The translations under genes were made by a program, and so were the position numbers. The notes beneath the pieces were generated by a model that had not been told where the DNA came from, searched no databases, and was given only the letters and a program-made list of their open reading frames with translations. Below, piece by piece: positions 15,090 through 20,872 of a DNA stretch of 22,036 bases. This DNA is from a virus, in IMG/VR virus record IMGVR_UViG_3300004463_000253, positions 1-22,036 of that record; one strand, given 5' to 3'. Each line of letters begins with the position of its first letter. Positions within the stretch are counted from its first letter, which is position 1.

Positions 15090-15497
15090 ATGGCAAATGG
15101 ATTTTATACCAAGGGCTTAGAAAATATGTGCAGCGCCGGTTTCAACTGGACCGTCGACGATTTCAGAATCTTTTTCTGCGATCACGGTGTCGACGTGCCG
15201 AACACCGCGACCGACGATGCCCTGGACGACATTACCGGCGGCGCGGTGATCGCTACGTCGCCGGCGCTATCCGGCAAGACCAACACTGGAGGCGTGCTCG
15301 ACGCCAGCGATCCGACGTTCAGCGCAGTTACCGGGGCGTCGTTCGAATCGGCGACGATTTACAAGCACACCGGAACGCCGTCGACGAGCAAGCTGTGGGG
15401 CTATTGGGACACTATCACCGGCCTGCCGTTCACCCCGACCGGGATCGATGTTCTGTTCATTTTCGACAACGGGGCCAACAAGGTGATGGCGCCATGA
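15090..15497 (+). CDS. Small phage tail-associated protein of a widespread unnamed family
   Basis: 135 residues from ATG 15090 with a strong AGGAGG site. The layout 'MANGFYTKGLENM', 'DDFRIFFCDHG', 'DDALDDITGGAVIATSPALSGKT', 'GVLDASDPTFSAVTG', 'IYKHTGTPSTSKLWGYWDTITGLPFTPTGIDV.FIFDNGANKV' is one I recognise from many siphophage tail regions, where the protein is annotated as hypothetical or structural. It is an all-beta protein without signal peptide or membrane segment. Its stop overlaps the start of the next gene (ATGA), so the two are probably made together. Role likely structural at the tail tip. Confidence 0.72.
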   Translation: MANGFYTKGLENMCSAGFNWTVDDFRIFFCDHGVDVPNTATDDALDDITGGAVIATSPALSGKTNTGGVLDASDPTFSAVTGASFESATIYKHTGTPSTSKLWGYWDTITGLPFTPTGIDVLFIFDNGANKVMAP

Positions 15498-15868
15498 GCA
15501 CGATCAGGATTCGCAGCGATGGGACGCACGTCGTTTTGATCGACGAAACGAGCGGCCACTATTGGAAGATGCCCTGGAATCAAGCCGACGAGTTGGCTCA
15601 ACAAATCAGACTTGTCGCGCGCGAGGCAGAAGCCATCGCCAAAGTGGAACAGATCACCTTCGATCAAGCCGTGGTGCTGCGCACCGGCTTTCCGGCTGGC
15701 TTCACCGACGACCCGCGAGTGCACGATGCCGCGCGCAAAGAGGCCGGCTGGAATGACAAGATCAGGCGCTGGTTTCGCAAGACGCCAGACGTGCGGCGCT
15801 CCGAGATTGGCACGCCGAGCGTGGCCGGTATTCAGACCATCGAGGACTGGATGGATCGCCCGCGATGA
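15494..15868 (+). CDS. Hypothetical phage protein, 124 aa
   Basis: Start chosen at ATG 15494, which overlaps the previous stop; the same frame is open to 15128 but that part lies inside the previous gene and reads as a shadow (Arg-rich). I do not recognise the family. The N-terminus is a short beta-hairpin type stretch ('IRIRSDGTHVVLIDETSGHYWKM'), followed by a helical segment rich in Ala/Glu (about 28-55) and a basic C-terminal part ('KIRRWFRKTPDV'). No signal peptide, membrane segment or cysteine. It overlaps the following gene by ATGA. Confidence 0.6.
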   Translation: MSTIRIRSDGTHVVLIDETSGHYWKMPWNQADELAQQIRLVAREAEAIAKVEQITFDQAVVLRTGFPAGFTDDPRVHDAARKEAGWNDKIRRWFRKTPDVRRSEIGTPSVAGIQTIEDWMDRPR

Positions 15869-16065
15869 TACCCGACACCCGCGCCGCGTTGGAAAAATGT
15901 TCCATGGACGACCTCTGCAAGTTTCGCAGCGAGCTCGAAAATGAACGGCTCGCCCATGCGGCCAAAACTAAGCTGGTCAACGATCTAATCGCCGAACGCG
16001 AAGAGGCGCTGCGCATAGCGCGTGGGCCAAACCCTCTTGGAGTCGGAACCATCGGCAAAAAGTAA
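15865..16065 (+). CDS. Small helical hypothetical protein, 66 aa
   Basis: Begins on ATGA overlapping the previous stop and ends exactly one codon before the next start (TAAATG), so it is tightly coupled on both sides. Nearly the whole protein up to residue 52 is predicted by eye to be an amphipathic helix ('LCKFRSELENERLAHAAKTK'), compatible with a short coiled coil. I do not recognise it; it may be a chaperone or assembly factor for neighbouring tip proteins. Confidence 0.55.
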   Translation: MIPDTRAALEKCSMDDLCKFRSELENERLAHAAKTKLVNDLIAEREEALRIARGPNPLGVGTIGKK

Positions 16066-17436
16066 ATGGCGACGGAAACCCGGATACTTCAGCACGGCGC
16101 CCAGGTCATCAGTGAGGAAACGGACGTCGAGACTCGCGTGCTTCAGGAAGGCGCGCAGGTCATCCGGCAAGAAACGAGTTTGGCGACCCGCGTGCTCCAG
16201 CACGGTGCCCAGGTAGTGCGCGAAGAAACCAGCCTGGCGACTCGCGTTCTGCAATTCGGCGCGCAGCTGGTTTACATTCCGTCAACCTTAGTTGCGACGG
16301 CACTCGTCGGCACCCGCTTAATGGGCGTTGCCGGGGTCTTTGTCGCGTTGACGGCGCCGGCTCTGGTCGGAACCCGGGCAATCGGTTCGGCGACATTCGG
16401 CATTGCCGTCCAATCGACTTCGCTCGTAGGCAACCGCGGCATCGGCGACGGCTACGTCATCGATTCCAACATGCTCGTCGGGCCGTCGCTGGTCGGCACC
16501 AGGGCGATCGGCAATCCTTCTGTCCAGATCCAAGTCACCGCCGCGGCGCTAGTGCGCGCGCGCGCGATCGGCGCCAACGCGCTGGTTATCGACGAAAGCA
16601 CCCTGGTGGCGGTCTCGCTGGTCGGTACGCGCCGCGTCGGGGTCGTCACAATCGGGGCGGTGGGCGCGCAGCGCACGCTGCGCTTTCGCGCCACCTCGGT
16701 CGAGTATGGCGCGCCGGGCATTGTCATCGTCAAGGCGGTTTCCGAAGATCCTGGTTTATACACGGGGTATGTCGCCACCGGCGGCTCGCCTTTGCCTATG
16801 TTCCGCGGACCATCACTCGCCGTGCCAGGATCGACGCGCTTGGTCGTTTTCGACTCTGTACTGTTGCGCGACGACGACGCTGGCATCGGCTATTACATCG
16901 CCGTCACCGGCTACAATCCCGGCTGGCAGGGCTGCATCGTCAGCAAGTCGGCCGACGACGGGCAAACTTACGAGGATATCGCCACCATCGACCAACAAAG
17001 TTGCATCGCTTACGCTCTGGCGGCGCCCGGTTCGCCACCCGATGTCAATACTTGGGACGATACCAACACGATCACTGTCAAGCTGGTGCGGCCGGATATT
17101 TTCATGCTCGCCAGCGACACCGAGGCCAACGTGCTCAACGGCACCAACGCCGCGGCGATGATAAAGCTCAACGGCGATGTCGAAATAGTGCAATGGACGA
17201 CGGCAACATCCCTCGGCTCTGGTAAATATCAATTAACCCATCTACTGCGCGGCCGGCGTGGTAGCGAGTTCGCCGTTGACGGCCATGAAATAGGCGAGCA
17301 GTTCGTTGCGCTCGACGCGGCGGCGCTACGGCGTATCACCGCGACTTCGTTGGAGATCGGCCAGCCGCAGATATTCAAGGCAACGACCTTGGGCACTTTG
17401 ATCGGTAATGCCGTGGAGGTTCCGTTTACGTTATGA
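16066..17436 (+). CDS. Megatron-type tail-tip protein, C-proximal part, with two families of tandem repeats
   Basis: 456 residues. Residues 5-70 hold four 18-residue units (T-R-V-L-Q-x-G-A-Q-V-x-x-E-E-T-S-L-x). Residues 80-192 hold six units of about 20 residues starting LVGTRxxG. From about 210 the protein matches the C-proximal part of GTA g15-like megatrons: 'MFRGPSLAVPGSTRLVVFDSVLL', a 'GWQGC...KSADDGQTYEDIA' strand, 'NTWDDTNTITVKLV', 'NVLNGTNAAAMIKLNGDVEIVQW', and the hallmark 'YQLTHLLRGRRGSEFAVDGHEIGEQFVALD' region near 385-415. In GTAs this lies on the same chain as the Phage-tail_3 region that here ends at 13677. No signal peptide. The start directly follows the previous stop without a clear ribosome site, so coupling is likely; the next gene overlaps by ATGA. 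Confidence 0.82.
   Translation: MATETRILQHGAQVISEETDVETRVLQEGAQVIRQETSLATRVLQHGAQVVREETSLATRVLQFGAQLVYIPSTLVATALVGTRLMGVAGVFVALTAPALVGTRAIGSATFGIAVQSTSLVGNRGIGDGYVIDSNMLVGPSLVGTRAIGNPSVQIQVTAAALVRARAIGANALVIDESTLVAVSLVGTRRVGVVTIGAVGAQRTLRFRATSVEYGAPGIVIVKAVSEDPGLYTGYVATGGSPLPMFRGPSLAVPGSTRLVVFDSVLLRDDDAGIGYYIAVTGYNPGWQGCIVSKSADDGQTYEDIATIDQQSCIAYALAAPGSPPDVNTWDDTNTITVKLVRPDIFMLASDTEANVLNGTNAAAMIKLNGDVEIVQWTTATSLGSGKYQLTHLLRGRRGSEFAVDGHEIGEQFVALDAAALRRITATSLEIGQPQIFKATTLGTLIGNAVEVPFTL
16078..16275 (+). repeat. Tandem 54-bp / 18-residue coding repeat, 3.7 units
   Basis: Units start at residues 5, 23, 41 and 59 of the 456-residue protein, with an exact 18-codon period; the last is cut short at 'LQFGAQLVY'. 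The core T-R-V/I-L-Q-x-G-A-Q-V is kept in all, and DNA similarity is visible ('GGCGCGCAGGTCATC' against 'GGCGCCCAGGTCATC'). Such units are found in several phage tail proteins; variation in copy number is possible. Confidence 0.75.
16303..16641 (+). repeat. Six coding repeats of about 20 residues with LVGTRxxG core
   Basis: The cores begin at residues 80, 100, 120, 142, 162 and 185 (spacing 20, 20, 22, 20, 23). The first two-residue hydrophobic pair, Gly and Arg are kept in most; unit 5 reads LVRARAIG. The spacing varies, so the array is old compared with the 18-residue array before it. Probably a stack of beta strands forming a shaft. Confidence 0.7.
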
Positions 17437-17771
17437 CCGCGAGCTTGAAACCACTGTCGCCGGTCCATATCGCCGGCAGCCGGGACGGCTCGGACAATCT
17501 GACGATTACCTGGATTCGCCGCACGCGGGTCAATCAGGAATGGCGCGATCAAGTCGACGTGCCGCTCGGGGAAGAAACCGAGGCTTACGAGGTCGATATC
17601 CTGAACGGGGCATCGGTGGTGCGGACGATTACGGCGGCAGCCCAGACGGCGCCCTACAGCGCGGCAAACCAGACGACGGACTTCGGATCGCCGCAGGCCG
17701 CCGTGGTGGTCAACATTTACCAGATGAGCGAGCTGGTCGGGCGCGGGTTTCCAGGGACAGCGACCGTTTAA
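17433..17771 (+). CDS. Megatron C-terminal fibronectin-like domain encoded as a separate gene
   Basis: 112 residues, ATGA overlap with the preceding gene. 'LKPLSPVHIAGSRDGSDNLT' then 'ITWIRRTRVNQEWRDQVDVP' and 'LGEETEAYEVDILNG', followed by 'VVRTI', 'QTTDFGSPQAAVVVNIYQMS' and 'GRGFPGTATV', is the normal C-terminal end of GTA g15-like megatron proteins, where it is fused to the preceding part. Here a stop and restart divides them. The isolated domain is likely made in equal amount by coupling and may bind its former partner. No other function is suggested by the sequence. Confidence 0.8.
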   Translation: MTASLKPLSPVHIAGSRDGSDNLTITWIRRTRVNQEWRDQVDVPLGEETEAYEVDILNGASVVRTITAAAQTAPYSAANQTTDFGSPQAAVVVNIYQMSELVGRGFPGTATV

Positions 17772-17773
17772 GT

Positions 17774-17803
17774 TTGTCCGATTTGTGCGGTGTATGGTAT
17801 ACA
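17774..17803 (+). promoter_or_regulatory. Candidate promoter ahead of the lysis genes
   Basis: TTGTCC at 17774-17779 and TATACA at 17798-17803 are spaced by 18 bases, and each keeps four of six sigma-70 consensus bases. The second element lies in a short inverted repeat, TGTAT-GGT-ATACA (17791-17803). It is in the 67-base gap between the last tail gene and the endolysin start, a sensible place for a lysis promoter. Weak evidence. Confidence 0.3.
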
Positions 17804-17838
17804 TCGAACGATTGAGTGAAGAGGTGCAGGCTACTGCC

Positions 17839-18408
17839 ATGATTGACCGCCGACTATTCTATTCCCGTATTCGATCCGCGCTATTTGGCGGCACTCTCCA
17901 ACAATCCCAAGTGAACGGCATCGAGGCCATTCTCAACTGCTGGCAGCGCCATTATCCTAATGGCGATCCGCGCTGGCTGGCCTATATTCTCGGCACTGCA
18001 CACCACGAGACCGACCGCACCATGCAGCCGATCGAAGAGTACGACAAGGGCGGCAATCGACTCTACGGGCGAGCCGATGGCGAAACCGGCTGCACCTATT
18101 ACGGGCGCGGCTTTGTGCAACTCACTTGGAAAGAAAACTATGAAAAGGTCGGCAACATACTCGACATGGATCTAGTTCGCCATCCCGAAATTGCCTCTAA
18201 GCTCGAACCCGCGGCAGAGATAATTGTCAAGGGTATGGTAAACGGCTGGTTCACCGGCGCGCGCTTATCGTGGTATTTCAACGGCGAGAAAGAGGACTGG
18301 TACAACGCCCGGCGGATCGTCAATGGCTTGGACCGGGCTAACCTCGTGGCTGGTTACGCTAAAACTTATTATCAAGCCGGAACAGAGGCGCCGTCGATGT
18401 TTATCTAA
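17839..18408 (+). CDS. Endolysin, glycoside hydrolase family 19 (chitinase-like) type
   Basis: 189 residues. Start placed at ATG 17839 because family similarity begins 'MIDRRLFYSRIRSALFGGTL' and GCAGG sits eight bases upstream; an in-frame GTG at 17785 would add unlike residues. 'WLAYILGTAHHETDRTMQPIEEY' carries the likely catalytic Glu57 and second acid Glu66, and 'YYGRGFVQLTW' (88-97) is the conserved GH19 endolysin segment; 'NGDPRW' precedes. The enzyme would cut glycan strands of peptidoglycan. No signal peptide or signal-anchor, so a holin is needed for release, in keeping with the small membrane genes that follow. Confidence 0.87.
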   Translation: MIDRRLFYSRIRSALFGGTLQQSQVNGIEAILNCWQRHYPNGDPRWLAYILGTAHHETDRTMQPIEEYDKGGNRLYGRADGETGCTYYGRGFVQLTWKENYEKVGNILDMDLVRHPEIASKLEPAAEIIVKGMVNGWFTGARLSWYFNGEKEDWYNARRIVNGLDRANLVAGYAKTYYQAGTEAPSMFI

Positions 18409-18448
18409 ACCTGAGATGTAAACGCAGCCCTGACGAGAGGGGTTATGT

Positions 18449-18712
18449 GTGGCAGCGAACAACGAAAACAATGGTTCTAAAATACTTTTACTTGTTCTTG
18501 GCGCTGTTGCCAATCTTCTTCTTGGCTTTATTACTCTCTATGTTTCCATACTTTCAACGGACATTGGACAGATTGAAGCAATCGCAAGAACTGGTGCTGC
18601 AAACTCAACTCTCCTTGCGAAGGACGTTGACATCCTTACCAAATGGACAGTCGAAGAAATTAGAGAACTCAAAGAGCGAATCAGGGCAGTAGAGAGAGGG
18701 TCAAAACCATGA
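18449..18712 (+). CDS. Small membrane protein with C-terminal coiled coil, holin or spanin candidate
   Basis: 87 residues from GTG 18449 with GAGAGGGG upstream. Hydrophilic N-terminus (1-10), one long membrane segment (about 11-36, 'KILLLVLGAVANLLLGFITL'), then a helical charged tail ('EEIRELKERIRAVER'). It ends overlapping the next start (ATGA). This is the layout of many phage proteins called holin or anti-holin next to the endolysin, and also of inner-membrane spanins, though those are longer. A second reading frame starting two bases earlier also has a hydrophobic segment; see rejected items. AT-richer than the tail genes. Confidence 0.62.
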   Translation: MAANNENNGSKILLLVLGAVANLLLGFITLYVSILSTDIGQIEAIARTGAANSTLLAKDVDILTKWTVEEIRELKERIRAVERGSKP

Positions 18713-19155
18713 TTGGGATTGCGACCGTCATAAGTCCGGAAAACATGCCCAGCTTCATGCAGTTCACCGCCGCTGAGTGGGCCATGATAATCGGCGCCAT
18801 CGGCTTGATTATTTCAAACTGGCGAAATGGCAGTAAGACGGAATCGGTAATTAAAAGACAGGCCAGCACCGAAGTAAAGCTAGACCAAATCCACGAGGTA
18901 ACAAATTCTAATATGACGGCGGTCAAGAATGACATGAGAGCGTTGGCCGTGAAGCTGGAAGCGGCGATTACGGCAAATGCGTCGTTGCAACTGATAATTC
19001 AAGACCTGCACACTCAACGCGATAAGGTTGCCGAGATAGCGGCGAGAGTGGCGGAAAAGACACCGGCTGCGGCAGCGCCTCCGCAGGCTGAGGTTGTCAA
19101 AATGGAAGTCTCGCAGATGGACGTAAAAACTATGACAGGGCCTGAAAAGAAGTAA
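18709..19155 (+). CDS. Membrane protein with long coiled coil, lysis-associated (inner-membrane spanin-like or holin)
   Basis: 148 residues; ATG overlaps the previous stop and has GAGAGGG upstream. A membrane segment at about 22-39 ('EWAMIIGAIGLIISNW') is followed by a predicted helix from about 50 to 120 with Asn/Lys/Ala-rich heptads and an Ala/Pro-rich then acidic tail. One membrane anchor plus periplasmic-length coiled coil fits an Rz-like spanin subunit, but no overlapping Rz1-type lipoprotein frame was found, so this remains a guess based on layout and position. Confidence 0.62.
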   Translation: MIGIATVISPENMPSFMQFTAAEWAMIIGAIGLIISNWRNGSKTESVIKRQASTEVKLDQIHEVTNSNMTAVKNDMRALAVKLEAAITANASLQLIIQDLHTQRDKVAEIAARVAEKTPAAAAPPQAEVVKMEVSQMDVKTMTGPEKK

Positions 19156-19165
19156 GGAGGGTTTC

Positions 19166-19306
19166 ATGATTACAGTTTTTTTGATTCTAGCTTTGGCAGC
19201 GTTTGTTGTCACTATTGTCAGCGCGATGGGGAGATGCCCACTTTGGCCCGCCGTTCTGATTCTGACCGTGATAGAACTGATGCGGGCATTGCCGCTTGGA
19301 AGATAA
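19166..19306 (+). CDS. 46-residue hydrophobic peptide, holin-like
   Basis: ATG 19166 is preceded by a near-perfect AAGGAGG, the strongest ribosome site of this cluster, which supports a real gene despite its length. Residues 2-20 and about 27-39 are hydrophobic, separated by 'MGRCPLWP', so one or two membrane passes are possible; the end is basic ('RALPLGR'). A gene with its own good ribosome site follows 15 bases later. No family recognised. Confidence 0.55.
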   Translation: MITVFLILALAAFVVTIVSAMGRCPLWPAVLILTVIELMRALPLGR

Positions 19307-19321
19307 ATAAAAGGAGATTTT

Positions 19322-19693
19322 ATGGCTGAACCAAAAGAAGAAGTAATCAAAACAGTCGTCACCGATCGGGGCGCAGGCGAAGGCCCGAAGGACCGCTCGA
19401 TTCTCCACACGCCAGCGGGGCAGGCTAACGTCGAGATTGTCGCATTGAGCGTGTGGGCTCAGGTTGGGATTCGCGTCTTGAGGACGTTTCTTCAAGGGTG
19501 GGTAGGGATATTGATTGCGGGCGGAACGGGCGCAGCCGCTGCGGTTGGTGTCAACATGCCCGTCGGCGACTTTGGTGCGCTCCTGGTGCAATCCGCCTCG
19601 CTAGCGGTGGCTCCTGCGGTAATCTCAGCCTTACAGAATATTATCGAGTTGTTAGGGCGTGTCGATGTTAACAACCCTGGAATGCGCGCTTAG
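19322..19693 (+). CDS. Probable holin, 123 aa
   Basis: ATG 19322 with AAGGAG seven bases upstream. The N-terminal 45 residues are hydrophilic; two membrane segments follow (about 47-72, 'RVLRTFLQGWVGILIAGGTG', and 84-106, 'GALLVQSASLAVAPAVISAL'), then 'IIELLGRVDVNNPGMRA'. The Arg-x-Phe-Leu-Gln segment followed by an Ala/Gly-rich pass and an Asn-containing end resembles holins of the r1t-like type found beside endolysins. Its last 26 bases are overlapped by the antisense endonuclease gene; the C-terminus looks normal for the family, so I think insertion did not cut it. Confidence 0.66.
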   Translation: MAEPKEEVIKTVVTDRGAGEGPKDRSILHTPAGQANVEIVALSVWAQVGIRVLRTFLQGWVGILIAGGTGAAAAVGVNMPVGDFGALLVQSASLAVAPAVISALQNIIELLGRVDVNNPGMRA

Positions 19694-20318
19694 TATATCG
19701 CACCGGGCGAAAGACGGCATCCTCTGGGCTCCAACCGTCTCGCAGTCTTATTTGAATAAGGCCAGGTCTTACTTTTCTAAGCTCGGTCCATTCTGCGAGA
19801 GAGCGCGTTTTCCCGTTTACGGTAAGCATATGAGTATTTTGTCTATTACGCATTTGCTCTTTTCTCGTAGCCCATCGACAGTTCGATTTACGATAATTCC
19901 CGTTGTTATCAATACGTTCAATTGTATGTTCAGGAGGGCAATGTCCCATGTCATTCAGAAATGTTTCGAAACTATCGAGCCATTCCTTACACACAGTAAT
20001 TCCCCGAGCGCCGTAATTTTCGTACCGATTGTTGCTCGGGTTAAAGCATCTAGATTTCATACCAAGCCATGCGCGGTATTCATGAGTCGTGCCGCCTCTT
20101 GTATGCCCGTGTGTCGTAGCCCGTTTAACCCTGAGCTCTATACAGAGACAGCCGCAACTATGAGTGTTTCCAGATTTCAAACTTGTCCCGCTGACAATTC
20201 TTTCGCTTCCGCATTCACAACGACACAGCCATTGAGGGCGATTACGAGAATCATTAGAAACCCTATCAAGAACTTTCCAGCGGCCAAACTTACGATCAAT
20301 GAGATTTATGAATTCCAT
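19668..20318 (-). CDS. HNH-like free-standing homing endonuclease, copy B
   Basis: 216 residues, start set at ATG 20318 ('FINLIDRKFGRWKVLDR') where similarity to copy A begins. Same order as copy A: Cys32, 34, 36, 55 and 57 (spacing identical to copy A), 'EYRAWLGMKSRCFNPSNNRY', 'NYGARGITVCKEW' (101-113), 'NDMGHCPPEHTIERIDNNGN' region with 'NCRWATRKEQMRNR', then 'RSLAEWTELRKVRP' and 'IRLRDGWSPEDAVFRP'. Copy B keeps the canonical I-E-R-I-D-N-x-G-N-Y, while copy A has IDNDKSY. The two are clearly homologous but not recent duplicates. It is antisense to the lysis genes, AT-richer (about 40% GC at 19861-19920), and overlaps the end of the holin gene by 26 bases. Confidence 0.84.
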   Translation of the reverse strand: MEFINLIDRKFGRWKVLDRVSNDSRNRPQWLCRCECGSERIVSGTSLKSGNTHSCGCLCIELRVKRATTHGHTRGGTTHEYRAWLGMKSRCFNPSNNRYENYGARGITVCKEWLDSFETFLNDMGHCPPEHTIERIDNNGNYRKSNCRWATRKEQMRNRQNTHMLTVNGKTRSLAEWTELRKVRPGLIQIRLRDGWSPEDAVFRPVRYTKRAFQGC

Positions 20319-20396
20319 ATTCAACACAATATCGGTGAAGTAGGTGAATATCAACGGCGAGTATTGAGTAAGATAGACAAGGCGTAGGAGGTTTAT

Positions 20397-20675
20397 ATGC
20401 GACCGAAGAACAAGCCGAAGTTGCCGGTTAAGAAGGCCAAGCTGGTGAACCACGCCAAGAAACTCGGCACGCTTGCCAAGAACAAGGCAATGGTGGTTGC
20501 CGCCGACGTGGAAATAATGGACGACATCATCATGCAAGTGCTCGCCCACGAGGGCAGGCTCATGGCGCTCGAAGCGCGGGTGTTGGAACGGGGCGAGAAG
20601 GGTGCCAAGGGAGATATTGGCGAGCGCGGCATGGAAGGCCAGCGTGGCCCGAAGGGCGGCGGCTGGTTCTCATGA
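20397..20675 (+). CDS. Small basic protein ending in a collagen-like Gly-X-Y tract
   Basis: 92 residues; ATG 20397 with AGGAGG eight bases upstream. Residues 1-30 are very basic (Lys/Pro-rich, 'RPKNKPKLPVKKAKL'). Residues 33-65 form a helix ending 'RLMALEARVLERG'. Seven Gly-X-Y triplets follow (Gly at 66, 69, 72, 75, 78, 81, 84, then GGGW). Phage collagen-like tracts trimerise fibre or appendage proteins, and the helix before it could be the trimerisation start. A Lys-rich tail could bind DNA or envelope. The next tiny gene starts immediately after its stop. Confidence 0.65.
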   Translation: MRPKNKPKLPVKKAKLVNHAKKLGTLAKNKAMVVAADVEIMDDIIMQVLAHEGRLMALEARVLERGEKGAKGDIGERGMEGQRGPKGGGWFS

Positions 20676-20774
20676 GTGATTCCGCCCGATCCGTCTTGGC
20701 TGCTCGAGGTATTATTCTGGCTGCGCCTGGTTGGCGTTTGCGCGCTGATTTGGTGGCTGTGGTTTAGAGAGTGA
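20676..20774 (+). CDS. 32-residue membrane peptide
   Basis: GTG 20676 directly follows the previous stop (TGA 20673-20675), no strong ribosome site. It reads 'MIPPDPSWLLEVLFWLRLVG' then 'VCALIWWLWFRE', a Pro-rich start and one Trp/Leu-rich membrane segment. Its end overlaps the next start by GTGA. Very short hydrophobic genes coupled like this occur in phage lysis regions, but I cannot name a family. The alternative frame from ATG 20672 gives a 31-residue peptide without a clear membrane segment and is less likely. Confidence 0.42.
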   Translation: MIPPDPSWLLEVLFWLRLVGVCALIWWLWFRE

Positions 20775-20872
20775 GACTCGTAGAATTATTACTGATGGTC
20801 ATTGCCGCCGTTGCGACTGCTTGGGTGGTGATCGTTCTGGCATGGATGGGTGTACTATTTTTCGCAAGCTGA
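20771..20872 (+). CDS. 33-residue membrane peptide
   Basis: GTG 20771 overlaps the previous stop (GTGA). The peptide starts 'MRLVELLLMVIAAVATAWVV' and runs as one hydrophobic segment to 'IVLAWMGVLFFAS'. It overlaps the next reading frame (from ATG 20842) by 31 bases. A pair of coupled short membrane peptides is compatible with accessory lysis or envelope functions. Supported only by hydrophobicity and overlap. Confidence 0.4.
   Translation: MRLVELLLMVIAAVATAWVVIVLAWMGVLFFAS

Noticed and set aside
15128-15493. Arg-rich N-terminal extension of the 124-residue protein
   Set aside because: Shadow of the 135-residue gene in another frame; ATG 15494 overlaps the previous stop in the usual way.
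18447-18692. Second frame with a hydrophobic segment, GTG start two bases before the 87-residue gene
   Set aside because: T-rich codons give hydrophobic residues in both frames; only the 18449 frame ends in an ATGA overlap with the next gene and has an orderly coiled-coil tail. No lipobox for an embedded Rz1.
19659-20387. 242-codon plus-strand frame
   Set aside because: Same reason: complement of endonuclease copy B, whose motifs are unmistakable.
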